This document shows, one piece after another, positions 32,469-40,741 of a stretch of 43,568 nucleotides of DNA. Source of the stretch: Ferrovibrio sp. (GTDB lineage: Bacteria; Pseudomonadota; Alphaproteobacteria; Ferrovibrionales; Ferrovibrionaceae); contig NZ_JAOZVR010000045.1 of the NCBI RefSeq assembly GCF_025869515.1, positions 26,294-69,861 of the forward strand, written 5' to 3'. A program made the translations under genes and the position numbers. The notes under the pieces were generated by a model. That model did not search any database. It was not told where the DNA came from and was given only the letters and a program-made list of their open reading frames with translations. Within the stretch, counting starts at the first letter, position 1; each line of letters opens with the position of its first letter.

Positions 32469-33572
32469 ATGACGGATCCCGCTACCCAACCCTCCCGATT
32501 GCTGCGCCAGGTGAATGCCGCCAATCGCTGGCTCGGACGCTGCCATCCCGCACTCGCGACGGCGATCCTGGTGGCGGTTTGCGCGATCGGCACCCAGATT
32601 CTGCTGGTGATCTGCGGCGCGCTCTTCGAGCAGCCGCTGACCGGCAAGATGTACCTGATCTGCGCGATCATCACCGTCCTGGTCGCCACCCCGGTGATCC
32701 TGCATGCCCAGCTTATGCTGCGCGCGCAACGTGCCGCGCGATACCGCCTGAAACTGATGACCCGGGAACTGGCAATCGCGGTCCATAATGCGGAGGGCGT
32801 CAACACGTCACGGACGGCGCAATTCGCCGCCATGAGTCATGAACTGCGCACGCCGATGAACGCGATTGTCGGTTTCTCCGACATCCTGCGCAACGAACGC
32901 TTCGGGCCGATGCAGAATGCGCGCTATCTCGAATTCGCCGGCGATATCAACGACAGCGCCCAGCATCTGCTCGACCTGATCAACAATCTGCTCGACCTGG
33001 CGAAGCTGGAGGCCGGCGGCTTCGATACCCGCGATATGGCGGCTGTCGAGGTCGAGGATGCCATCGAGATGGCCGTGCGCCTGCTGCGGCCGCTGGCGAC
33101 CAAGCAGGAGGTTGCCGTTTCCATCGATGTCGATGCGCCGGGCCTGCATGTTCTGGCGATCGAGCGCATGCTGCGGCAGATTCTGATCAACCTATTGTCC
33201 AATGCCATCAAGTTCACGCTGCCGCAGGGCCGGGTTGGAATTGCCCTGCGGCGCTCAGCGAGCGGCGATGCCGAAATCCGCGTGAGCGACAGCGGCATCG
33301 GGATGACGCCGGCCGATATCCGTGCCGCCTTCATGCCGTTCGGGCAGGTCGACAGCATGCTGAGCCGCAGGCATGCCGGCACCGGCCTTGGCCTGCCGCT
33401 GGCCAAGGCGATGGCCGAGCTGAATCACGGGCAGCTCGAGCTGACCAGCACGCCGGGTGAGGGCACGGTAGTGACGCTGCGCTTTCCGGCACTGGAGTCC
33501 GACTGTTCCGTTACGCCGGCGCACCAGCGCCGGATCGAAGACCTGGCGGCCAGCACAGAGGAAATGCTGTAA
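32469..33572 (+). CDS. Membrane sensor histidine kinase
   Basis: Two-component sensor of 367 residues. Two membrane helices (about 28-52 and 60-80) with only a tiny loop between them precede a dimerisation domain with the phospho-acceptor His in FAAMSHELRTPMNAIVGFSDIL (about 124). The ATPase domain shows the N box (LINLLSNAIKFT), G1 (VSDSGIGMTP) and G2 (GTGLGLPLAKAM). No periplasmic sensing domain is present, so it probably senses membrane or internal signals. The ATG at 32469 follows GGGGGT. No response regulator is adjacent, so it is an orphan kinase. The sequence resembles PleC/DivJ-type kinases in the H-box region. Confidence 0.93.
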   Translation: MTDPATQPSRLLRQVNAANRWLGRCHPALATAILVAVCAIGTQILLVICGALFEQPLTGKMYLICAIITVLVATPVILHAQLMLRAQRAARYRLKLMTRELAIAVHNAEGVNTSRTAQFAAMSHELRTPMNAIVGFSDILRNERFGPMQNARYLEFAGDINDSAQHLLDLINNLLDLAKLEAGGFDTRDMAAVEVEDAIEMAVRLLRPLATKQEVAVSIDVDAPGLHVLAIERMLRQILINLLSNAIKFTLPQGRVGIALRRSASGDAEIRVSDSGIGMTPADIRAAFMPFGQVDSMLSRRHAGTGLGLPLAKAMAELNHGQLELTSTPGEGTVVTLRFPALESDCSVTPAHQRRIEDLAASTEEML

Positions 33573-33603
33573 AAAAAGTCTCGCGTGGAAGGCGGGATCC
33601 TGT

Positions 33604-33819
33604 TCACCACTGCCGCCCGCCCCGATGTGAACCCGGACGCGACATGTCGAGCAGGGTCGCGGCATCGGGCCGTCGGTCCCTGTGGGGCAGGCCGATATCG
33701 CGGCGCAACTGGTCGTCCAGCTCGGCGAGGTCGTCGCGCCCCCATAGCTGGCGCAGCCAGCAGCGCAAGCGACGCCATCGTTTTGGTGTCGCGTCGGGCA
33801 ATGGATCGGGCAAGCACAT
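33604..33819 (-). CDS. DUF1127 small basic protein
   Basis: 71 residues. The DUF1127 core is LRQLWGRDDLAELDDQLRRDIGLPHRD, an Arg-rich amphipathic helical motif widespread in alpha- and gammaproteobacteria. The start is ATG at 33819 because a perfect AAGGAG lies 7 bases upstream. Related proteins in alphaproteobacteria affect RNA turnover and phosphate or carbon metabolism, probably by binding RNA; for this one it is inference. A strong terminator lies just upstream on the same strand, so it is expressed from its own promoter or by readthrough. Confidence 0.85.
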   Translation of the reverse strand: MCLPDPLPDATPKRWRRLRCWLRQLWGRDDLAELDDQLRRDIGLPHRDRRPDAATLLDMSRPGSHRGGRQW

Positions 33820-33873
33820 CGGTCGTCTCCTTTGGAATGAGGCGACGCCGGATATGCGGAGGGGTGAAATCCA

Positions 33874-33910
33874 CAAAAAGCAAAGGCCCCGTCCGATACC
33901 GGCGGGGCCT
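33874..33910 (-). terminator. Intrinsic terminator upstream of the DUF1127 gene
   Basis: AGGCCCC (33884-33890) pairs with GGGGCCT (33904-33910), extended by a further G-C and wobble pair. Read on the minus strand the hairpin is followed by TTTGCTTTTT. It would stop transcripts coming from the small ORF or aldolase gene before the DUF1127 gene. Confidence 0.8.
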
Positions 33911-33936
33911 GATGCAGTGAATGCTATGTTGCCTGT

Positions 33937-34023
33937 TCAGCACATGGCGAAATCCTGCGGCCCCCGGATGTGGTGGGTCGAGCGGTTTTCGAGCATGTAG
34001 ACCATGAACAACATGGCCGGCAT
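33937..34023 (-). CDS. Possible 28-residue small ORF (leader-like)
   Basis: A short open frame on the minus strand beginning MPAMLFMVYMLENRST, continuing HHIRGPQDFAMC and then TGA. It ends 26 bases before the terminator at 33874-33910, an arrangement like a leader peptide or short mRNA. It has no clear ribosome site; several in-frame ATG codons lie at its start. The hydrophobic start and the charged, His-containing second half look protein-like rather than random, but coding is unproven. It may alternatively be part of a small RNA. Confidence 0.35.
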   Translation of the reverse strand: MPAMLFMVYMLENRSTHHIRGPQDFAMC

Positions 34024-34124
34024 TTAGCGGCGGGCAGCAGGCAAGGTCAATTCCGAATCTGCGCGGGCCGGATCATTGCAGCGCGGCGTTGCCGAAACGA
34101 CACAGCCAAGACGACAGAATTGTT

Positions 34125-34919
34125 TCAGGTCTTATAATCTGGCTCTTCGCGATCCAGAATCCGCTTCATGCTTTCCAGATGCAGGCGGGCGGATTCGCCA
34201 TCGCCTTCGCGCATCTGCCGGTAGGTCGCTTCGGCGATGGGTTTCGGCACCGGCAGCAGTTTGCGCCCGGTGCTTTCGGCGATCACCTGCACCTGACAGG
34301 CGCGTTCGAGGTAATACAGATCGTCCCAGGCCGCGGCGATGGTCTCGCCCAGCACCATCACGCCATGATGCTGCATGAAAATGATATCGGCATCGCCGAC
34401 CGAAGCCGCGATGCGGTCGCCCTCGCCGGTATCCAGCGCCAGACCGTTATAGTCGCGGTCGACCCTGGTGCGGCCGTAGAATTTCAGCGACGACTGCCCG
34501 GCGAAGACCAGCGGATCGCCTTCCACCATGCAGAGCGCGGTGGCATGCGGCATATGCGTATGCAGGGCGACACGGGCGCGCGGCACGTTTTTATGCAGGC
34601 GGCCATGGATGAAGAAGGCGGTGGCTTCCGGCACGCCGTCACCGGCGACCACATGGCCGTGGAAATCGCAGACCACCAGATTCGAGGCGGTCACCTCGCT
34701 GAAGGCATAGCCATAGGGGTTGACCAGAAAGAGGTCATCATAGCCCGGCAGCATGGCGGAGAAATGGTTGCAGATGCCCTCGTGCAGACCAAGCCGGGAT
34801 GCCATGCGGAAACAGGCGGCCAGATCGATGCGGGCCTGGCGGATCGCGCCGGTGTCGAGATCGGGACGGTTATGCCCGCTGATGACAGCGGGCGCGGCAG
34901 GTGTGAGGGCATGGGCCAT
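34125..34919 (-). CDS. Class II aldolase/adducin family protein
   Basis: Zinc-dependent aldolase-fold enzyme of 264 residues. The zinc-binding pattern is visible as HTHMPHATAL (His-x-His) and a further His pair in MQHHGVMVLG; GLHEGICNHFSAML is the conserved N-terminal block. The start ATG at 34919 has GGAG in front. Family members cleave sugar phosphates or decarboxylate and rearrange sugar acids; many of the long adducin-like bacterial forms have unknown substrate. It stands alone, 51 bases from the DUF1826 gene stop upstream on the same strand. Confidence 0.92.
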   Translation of the reverse strand: MAHALTPAAPAVISGHNRPDLDTGAIRQARIDLAACFRMASRLGLHEGICNHFSAMLPGYDDLFLVNPYGYAFSEVTASNLVVCDFHGHVVAGDGVPEATAFFIHGRLHKNVPRARVALHTHMPHATALCMVEGDPLVFAGQSSLKFYGRTRVDRDYNGLALDTGEGDRIAASVGDADIIFMQHHGVMVLGETIAAAWDDLYYLERACQVQVIAESTGRKLLPVPKPIAEATYRQMREGDGESARLHLESMKRILDREEPDYKT

Positions 34920-34970
34920 GGCGGACTCCGGCGGTGGTCCGTCCATACTGCGCAATCGTGGCAGGCCTGT

Positions 34971-35597
34971 CTATTCCGGGATATGTGGTCCCGGCACGTC
35001 GATACGCAACAGCAGGCGTCGTTCGCCGTTCTGCCGGATCGGCGGCGAGCGATGGACGATGCCTCGACCGGGAGCGGCCGCCTCGCCACGGAAGAGGCCG
35101 GCCCAGCCGGTTTCCAGCCGATGCACGCGGTGCGGATCGCGGATGACGGCGGCATTGTTGCCGGTACCCAGGGCCGCGCGGTTGAGATTGTCCTCGCTCA
35201 GCCACTCGGTTCCGGGGCCGGCATAGCTGCAGAGCAGGCGCAAACCGACCTGATCGACATGGAAGTAACGACAGGCATCGTGATGCAGGACTTCGAGGTC
35301 GACATGGGCGCGCGGGCTGCCGCTGATCCGCAGGAACTGCTCTGCCAGATATGCGATATCCGCGGCAAGCGCCGCCGACGGCAACAGATCTGGCAGGCGG
35401 CCCGCCGCTTCGCCGGGTTCGACATACAGGCAGAGCGGGGCGACGCCCCCGTCAATCCGTTGGGCCGCCGCAAGCCGCAGGCAGGGCGAGAGGCTGCGCG
35501 TCCAGACTGCAAGGTTGACACCGGGATGGCGAATGCCCTCCAGGACCGCGGGCGCAGGACCGAGCAGGGCTTGTGGAGCGGCCTGATGCTGCGTCAT
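34971..35597 (-). CDS. DUF1826 protein of the zinc-response unit
   Basis: 208 residues matching the DUF1826 family, typically found beside COG0523 GTPases under Zur control. The core (RAHVDLEVLHHDACRYFHVDQVGLRLLCSYAGPGTEWL, about 95-130) holds several His, Asp and Cys suited to metal binding, and IVHRSPPIRQNGERRLLLRID closes the fold; the pattern recalls 2-oxoglutarate/Fe oxygenase-like barrels but no function is established. Its ATG overlaps the GTPase stop by 4 bases, so the two are made together. A role in zinc limitation is inferred from the neighbour and Zur box. Confidence 0.85.
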   Translation of the reverse strand: MTQHQAAPQALLGPAPAVLEGIRHPGVNLAVWTRSLSPCLRLAAAQRIDGGVAPLCLYVEPGEAAGRLPDLLPSAALAADIAYLAEQFLRISGSPRAHVDLEVLHHDACRYFHVDQVGLRLLCSYAGPGTEWLSEDNLNRAALGTGNNAAVIRDPHRVHRLETGWAGLFRGEAAAPGRGIVHRSPPIRQNGERRLLLRIDVPGPHIPE

Positions 35598-36823
35598 GCC
35601 GCCTCCGGCTGCGACGGCCGCTCCCAGCGCGGGAAGGGATCGCGGAACGTCTGCCAGGCTTCGACCCCGCCGGCCATTTCCTTGTCCGTCAGCAGGCAGG
35701 CATCGAAGCCGCGGCGCAGGCTCGCCTCGTCCATGTTCGCGCCGATCAGAACGATTTCCTGGCGGCGATCACCGTAGTCTGGATGCCAGATGCCATCGAG
35801 GCTGCTCTGCCACTCATCGTCGTCAGGCCAATGCTCCTGCGGAATGGCGGCCCACCAGGCACCGGCCCGTTCATGGCGTGTCACCGCGCCAGCCTGCGAC
35901 CAGGATCCAACATGCTGCATGCGCGTGGCCAGCCAGAAGAACCCTTTCGACCGCCACACATTTTTCCATTCGCTGTTGAACCAGCGATGCAGGCGCCAGG
36001 GATGGAACGGTCGTCGTGCCCGGTAGACGAAGCTGCGAATCCCGTATTCCTCGGTTTCCGGCAGGTGATGGCCGAGCAGCGCCTGCTGCCAGCCGGGCAG
36101 GCTCTGTGTGTGCAGGGGATCGTAGCGTCCAGTATCGAGAATCTGATCGAGTGCGACCCTGCCGAAACTGGCGGGTACGATATGGGCGCGCGGGTTGAAG
36201 CTGCGGATCAGGCCCTCCAGGAAACCCAGTTGATCCGCCGTGACCAGATCGGACTTGTTCAGCAGGATCGTATCGGCGCATTCGATCTGTTCCATCAGCA
36301 GGTCGACGACGGTGCGCTCGTCTTCCGGCCCCATGCTTTCGCCACGCTGGCGCAGGAAATCGGTCGAGGCGTAATCGCGGATGAAGTTATAGGCATCGAC
36401 CACGGTGACGAGTGTGTCGAGGCGGGCCACATCGGCGAGACTGAAACCGGCCTCATCGCGGAAGTCGAAAGTGGCCGCGACCGGCATCGGTTCGGCGATG
36501 CCGGTGGATTCGATCAGCAGGTAGTCGAAGCGCCCATCCTGCGCCAGCCGTGTCACTTCCTGCAGCAGATCGTCGCGCAGCGTGCAGCAGATGCAGCCAT
36601 TCGACATTTCAACCAGCTTCTCGTCCGTGCGGCTGAGTTTCGCTCCGCCGTCGCGCACCAGCGCAGCGTCGATGTTCACCTCACTCATGTCGTTGACGAT
36701 GACGGCGACGCGGCGCCCCTCGCGGTTGGTGAGCACATGATTGAGCAGCGTGGTTTTCCCGGCGCCGAGAAAACCGGACAGGACGGTGACGGGCAGGCGG
36801 GAGCAGGGGACGGCCTCGGTCAT
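35594..36823 (-). CDS. COG0523 GTP-binding metallochaperone (CobW/ZigA-like)
   Basis: G3E-family GTPase of 409 residues that hands metal, usually zinc, to client proteins during starvation. Walker A is GFLGAGKT (17-24), the metal-binding CxCC motif is CICC (77-80), VDAYNF and the guanine-specificity motif NKSD follow, and the CobW C-terminal domain (about 230-380) has WRLHRWF and the GIWHPDYGDRRQEIVLIG block. The start is ATG at 36823, directly behind the Zur box. It is the first gene of an operon with the DUF1826 protein. Assignment as the zinc branch rather than cobalamin synthesis rests on the Zur site and partner. Confidence 0.93.
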   Translation of the reverse strand: MTEAVPCSRLPVTVLSGFLGAGKTTLLNHVLTNREGRRVAVIVNDMSEVNIDAALVRDGGAKLSRTDEKLVEMSNGCICCTLRDDLLQEVTRLAQDGRFDYLLIESTGIAEPMPVAATFDFRDEAGFSLADVARLDTLVTVVDAYNFIRDYASTDFLRQRGESMGPEDERTVVDLLMEQIECADTILLNKSDLVTADQLGFLEGLIRSFNPRAHIVPASFGRVALDQILDTGRYDPLHTQSLPGWQQALLGHHLPETEEYGIRSFVYRARRPFHPWRLHRWFNSEWKNVWRSKGFFWLATRMQHVGSWSQAGAVTRHERAGAWWAAIPQEHWPDDDEWQSSLDGIWHPDYGDRRQEIVLIGANMDEASLRRGFDACLLTDKEMAGGVEAWQTFRDPFPRWERPSQPEAA

Positions 36824-36836
36824 ACGGATATCCTGA

Positions 36837-36853
36837 ATGTTATAATATAACAT
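36837..36853. promoter_or_regulatory. Zur box
   Basis: ATGTTATAATATAACAT is a perfect inverted repeat apart from its central base and matches the proteobacterial Zur consensus TGTTATA-N-TATAACA. It ends 14 bases upstream of the COG0523 GTPase start, overlapping where the promoter should lie, so zinc-loaded Zur would repress the operon. The zur gene is not in the window. Confidence 0.88.
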
Positions 36854-36982
36854 ACGGTATCGCGACTGAGATTGCCTGTCCAGCCCATGCAAGCCTTTGC
36901 CACAGCATGGATTTCCGGCTTGCCGTGGCCGGGCCGGGTCGCCACACTGCGGCTGTTGTCGCATCACTATCCCGGATTTCCC

Positions 36983-37663
36983 ATGTCCCTGCAGATCGGC
37001 TTCATCCTGTTTCCCAACCTGACCCAGCTCGACCTGACCGGGCCCTGGGAGGTGTTTTCCAAATTGCCGGATGCGACCTGCCATCTGCTGGCGCCGGACC
37101 TGCAGCCGGTGAAGAGCTCCAGCGCCGGCCTCGCCATCCTGCCGACCACCACCTACGCCGACTGCCCGCAGCTCGATGTTGTCTGCGTGCCCGGCGGGCC
37201 GGGGCATCTGCAGGCGATGGAAGATGCAGCCACCCTGGATTTCCTGAAGCGGCAGGCGCCGGGCTGCCGCTATGTCACCGCGGTCTGCACCGGCGCGCTG
37301 GTGCTGGCGGCGGCGGGCCTGCTGAAGGGCTATCGCGCCACCACGCACTGGATGTCGCTCGAACGCCTCGCCGCCTTCGGCGCGACGCCGGTGGCCGAGC
37401 GCGTGGTGACCGACCGCAACCGCGTCACCGGCGGCGGCGTCACCGCCGGAATCGATTTCGGCCTGGTACTGGTGACGGCGATTGCCGGCGAGACGGTGGC
37501 GCGCGAAATCCAGCTGCAGATCGAATACGAGCCGCAGCCGCCCTATGGCGGTTCGCCGGCGACCGCCGACCCCGCCACGGTGGCATCGCTGCGCGGCCGG
37601 CTTGGCGCCTATGCCACGGCGATGGCGGAAGTGGATACGCGAGCGATCAGTCGGCTGGGCTGA
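36983..37663 (+). CDS. DJ-1/PfpI family protein, isonitrile-hydratase-like
   Basis: Cytoplasmic protein of 226 residues. MSLQIGFILFPNLTQLDLTGPWEVF and CVPGGPG are the DJ-1 N-terminal blocks; the nucleophilic Cys is in VTAVCTGALVLAAAGLLKG (about 102), and RATTHWMSLERL and TGGGVTAGIDFGL match isonitrile hydratase (InhA) of Pseudomonas, including the expected length. Isonitrile hydratase converts isonitriles to N-substituted formamides; activity here is inferred by similarity. An upstream frame to 36872 lacks family character. It reads away from the Zur operon and ends flush against the convergent ferritin gene. Confidence 0.9.
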   Translation: MSLQIGFILFPNLTQLDLTGPWEVFSKLPDATCHLLAPDLQPVKSSSAGLAILPTTTYADCPQLDVVCVPGGPGHLQAMEDAATLDFLKRQAPGCRYVTAVCTGALVLAAAGLLKGYRATTHWMSLERLAAFGATPVAERVVTDRNRVTGGGVTAGIDFGLVLVTAIAGETVAREIQLQIEYEPQPPYGGSPATADPATVASLRGRLGAYATAMAEVDTRAISRLG

Positions 37664-37975
37664 TCACATCTTCCCCGTCGCCGCGGCTTCCTGGGCGGCG
37701 ATATCCTTCTCGGTGAACAGGTATTCCTTCAGCTGCTCGGCGAAATCGGTGTCGTTGCGGCGCAGCCATTCCAGCACCATGGCGGCATGCTCGATCTCTT
37801 CGCGCATGTTGTGCAGCAGGATTTTCTTGAGCGCCGCGTCCTCGCAGTCGTCGGCACGCTGGCGATACCAGTCGGCCGCCTCCAGTTCCTCCATCAGCGA
37901 GACGATGGCGTGATGCATCGACAACGTCTTGGCCGACAGGCGTTCGCGGGGGGCGTGCAGGGTTTCGCTGGACAT
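37664..37975 (-). CDS. Encapsulated-ferritin (EncFtn) domain protein, apparently without cargo tail
   Basis: 103 residues. It closely resembles Rhodospirillum rubrum EncFtn: HHAIVSLMEELEAADWYRQRADD and HNMREEIEHAAMVLEWLRRND. The ferroxidase residues correspond to Glu30, Glu60 and His63 with Trp36 and Tyr37 beside them. EncFtn forms a decameric ring that oxidises iron inside an encapsulin nanocompartment. The usual C-terminal Gly/Ser linker and targeting peptide (LGIGSLK-like) is missing; the chain ends AAQEAAATGKM. No shell gene lies within the window. A GAGGAG ribosome site precedes the ATG. Confidence 0.9.
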   Translation of the reverse strand: MSSETLHAPRERLSAKTLSMHHAIVSLMEELEAADWYRQRADDCEDAALKKILLHNMREEIEHAAMVLEWLRRNDTDFAEQLKEYLFTEKDIAAQEAAATGKM

Positions 37976-38043
37976 GGGGACTCCTCAGGGCTGACCGGAG
38001 ATAAATGGCGGAGACTCGCCAAAGTTCCCGATCGTGCAGCCCC

Positions 38044-39114
38044 TCAGAAAGCGCGTGTCCCGCCCACCGGCATGACATCGGCTTCGCCCGGCGCATAGCC
38101 GACGGCGACGGCGGCGGCACGCAGGCGCTCGGGTGCCTCGAAGGGCGGTTCATCGCTCAGCACCACGGTGCCCCAGTGCATGCCGACCACGCGGCGCGCG
38201 CCGATATCGCGGGCCAGCATGGCGGCTTCCTCCGGCGTGGTGTGGCTGTTGCGCATGATGATCTGCGGTTCGTAGGCGCCGATGCCGACAAAGGCCGTGT
38301 CGAAGGGGCCGAGGCGCTCGCCGATCTCGCGGAAGACCGGGCCGTAGGCGGTGTCGCCGGAGAAGAATACCCGCCGCTCGCCGGCATGATAGGCGAAGCC
38401 GCCCCAGAGCGAGCGGTTGCGGTCGAAAGCGCCGCGGCGCGAGAAATGCAGCGCCGGGGTGAAGGTGACAGTGACGCCGCGCCGTTCGGTGCTGTGATAC
38501 CAGTCGAGTTCGGTGATGTCGCGGAAGCCGCGCTGGTGGAAATAGCGGCCAAGCCCGAGCGGCACGATGGCGGCGATGCGCTCCTTGTTCGGCAGTGCCG
38601 CCAGCGCGGCGAGATCGAGATGGTCGTAGTGATTGTGGCTGACCGTCAAAATGTCGATCGGCGGCAGTTCGGCCGGCGCGAGCGCCGAGGGCACATAGCG
38701 TTTCGGACCGAGCAGGTTGAGCGGGCCGGCGCGATGCGACAGGTAGGGGTCGGTCAGGATGGTGGCGCCGCCGAGCCTGATCAGGAAAGCGGCATGGCCG
38801 AGCCAGGTGTAGCTGTCGCTGTTATGATGGCGCTGCAGGCCGGCCTGCACGTCGTGCTTTTCCAGCACATGGCCATCGGGCACGTCGACCTTCTGGCGAC
38901 CGCGCCAGGTCATGCCCCAGAAAAATGGCACGCGGTCGCGCAGCATGCGATCTTCGCGCTGCGGCAGGCCGGGCGGATTGCGGAAGCGGCCGCCGCGCTG
39001 CGGCGAGTAGGGCGCGGCGTGATGGTCGGGCAGGTCCAGCCTGACGGCATCGGTTGCGGCGGCCATGAAAGGCAGCGGCAGGGCGGAGACCAGCGAACGG
39101 AGATGGCGGCGCAT
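38044..39114 (-). CDS. MBL-fold metallo-hydrolase, UlaG/NAPE-PLD-like
   Basis: 356 residues. The metallo-beta-lactamase motif is SHNHYDHLD, with later metal ligands in LHFSRRGAFDRN, FSGDTAYGP and GMHWGT. The WLGHAAFLIRLGGATILTDPYLSHRAGPLN block is typical of the UlaG/NAPE-phospholipase D-like group. The N-terminal 20 residues (MRRHLRSLVSALPLPFMAAA) are basic then hydrophobic and could be a signal or anchor. Group members hydrolyse lactones, phosphodiesters or N-acyl phospholipids; the substrate is undetermined. It is upstream of the ferritin gene on the same strand with 68 bases between. Confidence 0.92.
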   Translation of the reverse strand: MRRHLRSLVSALPLPFMAAATDAVRLDLPDHHAAPYSPQRGGRFRNPPGLPQREDRMLRDRVPFFWGMTWRGRQKVDVPDGHVLEKHDVQAGLQRHHNSDSYTWLGHAAFLIRLGGATILTDPYLSHRAGPLNLLGPKRYVPSALAPAELPPIDILTVSHNHYDHLDLAALAALPNKERIAAIVPLGLGRYFHQRGFRDITELDWYHSTERRGVTVTFTPALHFSRRGAFDRNRSLWGGFAYHAGERRVFFSGDTAYGPVFREIGERLGPFDTAFVGIGAYEPQIIMRNSHTTPEEAAMLARDIGARRVVGMHWGTVVLSDEPPFEAPERLRAAAVAVGYAPGEADVMPVGGTRAF

Positions 39115-39194
39115 GGGAGAGAGATTAGGCCGTCGCGGGCCCGGCGCAATGGCAGGGGCACGCGGCGGTGACCGCCGTCACGGCCAGATATGAC

Positions 39195-40679
39195 TCAGTT
39201 GCGCCAGAAGGAGCGGCTGAACGGGATCAGCAGGATCAGGATTTCCAGCCGCCCGGCCAGCATGCCAAACGACATCAGCCATTTCACCGCTGTCGGTGCT
39301 TCCACGAAGGTGCAGCAGGGACCGTAGGTCGAGCCCAGGCCGGGACCGTTATTGCCCAGGGCGGTGGCGGCGGCGCCGAGGCTTTCACGGAAGTCCAGCC
39401 CGAAAAAGGCGAAGGCCAGCGTCAATGCGATGAGCAGCACCAGATACATGAAGATGTAGCTGGCAATGCCGGTCCGCACCGCATCGGAGATGTTCTCGCC
39501 GTTGAAGGTGACGCGGAAGGTGCCATGCGGGAAAATCTGGCGATACATCTGCGCCCGCAGCAGCTTGACCATTGCAAAGACGCGAAACACCTTGATGCCG
39601 CCGACCGTGGAGCCCGTGCAGCCGCCGATCAGCATGAGCAGCAGGGCGATGACCTCGGCAAAACCGCCCCAATCGGAAAAGTCGTGGCCGGTGAAACCGG
39701 TTGTGGTGATGGTCGAGACCACCACGAAGAGCGACTGGCGCAACGCCGTCCAGGCCGGAACGTCGTGCTCGATCACACGCCAGATCACCAGCAGCAGGGT
39801 GGCAATCGCGATGATGCCGAGGAACAGGCGCACCTGATCGTCCTGGAACAGGCGGCCCGGCCGGCCGTAAGCCGCGACGATATAGAGGCCAAACGGCATG
39901 GCGCCCAGGGTCATGAAGACAATGGCGACCCACTCGATCGCCGCGCTCTGGAAGAAGCCGATGCTGGCATCGTGGCTGGAATAGCCGCCGGTCGCCAGCG
40001 CGGTCATGGCATGGCCGATGGCATCGAAACCGCTCATGCCGACGATCCAGAAGCACAGGGCACAGATGGCTGTCAGGATGGCGTAGATGATGCCGATCTG
40101 CGACACCACCTCGGTGATGCGCGGCAGGAATTTGGTCGAATTGGGCGACAGGTCGAGACTGAACAGCTGCAATCCGCCGATGCGCAGGAAGGGCAGCGCC
40201 AGCACGGCGATGGTGACCACGCCGAAGCCGCCGATCCATTGCAGCAGGAAACGCCAGAGCAGCAGGCCGCGCGGCAATGCATCCAGACCGACAATCACGG
40301 TGGAACCGGTATTGGTCAGGCCCGACACCGCCTCGAACACAGCATCCGCCAGCGGCAGTTGCAGTTCCGACAGCATGAAGGGCACTGCGGTAACCAGGCT
40401 GACCGTAATCCAGGTGGCCGGCAGCAGCAGCAGCGTCTCGTTCAGAGTAATCTGCTGGCCGCGATCATAGGTGGCGAAGGCGAGGCCGGCCCCGATGAAC
40501 AACGTGCCGGCAGCGCAGACCAGGAAAACGGCGTAATCCTCATGGCCGTCGGCAACGTCGATCAGCAGCGGCGCCAGCATGGCGATGCCGAAACAGCCGC
40601 TGACCACGCCGACGAAAAACAGGATCGGCGCGGCGCGGACCGTGACGTCCTTGCGCGGGGTGACTCGGGCGTTGCTCAT
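39195..40679 (-). CDS. TrkH-family potassium uptake protein
   Basis: Integral inner-membrane K+ transporter subunit of 494 residues, with the four repeated membrane-pore-membrane units of the Trk/Ktr family. Pore-loop blocks include VSGLTNTGSTVI, MTALATGGYSSHD, TTTGFTGHDFSDWGG and ALGNNGPGLGSTYG, each carrying the selectivity-filter Gly. LMLIGGCTGSTVGGIKVFR is the strongly conserved region before the third repeat's end. It normally works with the NAD-binding regulator TrkA, which is not in the window. The start ATG at 40679 begins MSNARVTPRKDV. Confidence 0.95.
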   Translation of the reverse strand: MSNARVTPRKDVTVRAAPILFFVGVVSGCFGIAMLAPLLIDVADGHEDYAVFLVCAAGTLFIGAGLAFATYDRGQQITLNETLLLLPATWITVSLVTAVPFMLSELQLPLADAVFEAVSGLTNTGSTVIVGLDALPRGLLLWRFLLQWIGGFGVVTIAVLALPFLRIGGLQLFSLDLSPNSTKFLPRITEVVSQIGIIYAILTAICALCFWIVGMSGFDAIGHAMTALATGGYSSHDASIGFFQSAAIEWVAIVFMTLGAMPFGLYIVAAYGRPGRLFQDDQVRLFLGIIAIATLLLVIWRVIEHDVPAWTALRQSLFVVVSTITTTGFTGHDFSDWGGFAEVIALLLMLIGGCTGSTVGGIKVFRVFAMVKLLRAQMYRQIFPHGTFRVTFNGENISDAVRTGIASYIFMYLVLLIALTLAFAFFGLDFRESLGAAATALGNNGPGLGSTYGPCCTFVEAPTAVKWLMSFGMLAGRLEILILLIPFSRSFWRN

Positions 40680-40741
40680 TGGCGCGGAGTGTGGTCGGGC
40701 ATGCCGGGGGAATCAAGGCCCGGCATGACGGCTGGCCGGCT

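Noticed and set aside
36872..36982. Upstream extension of the DJ-1/PfpI gene.
   Set aside because: It lacks family sequence, lies close to the Zur box region, and the ATG at 36983 matches the isonitrile hydratase N-terminus.
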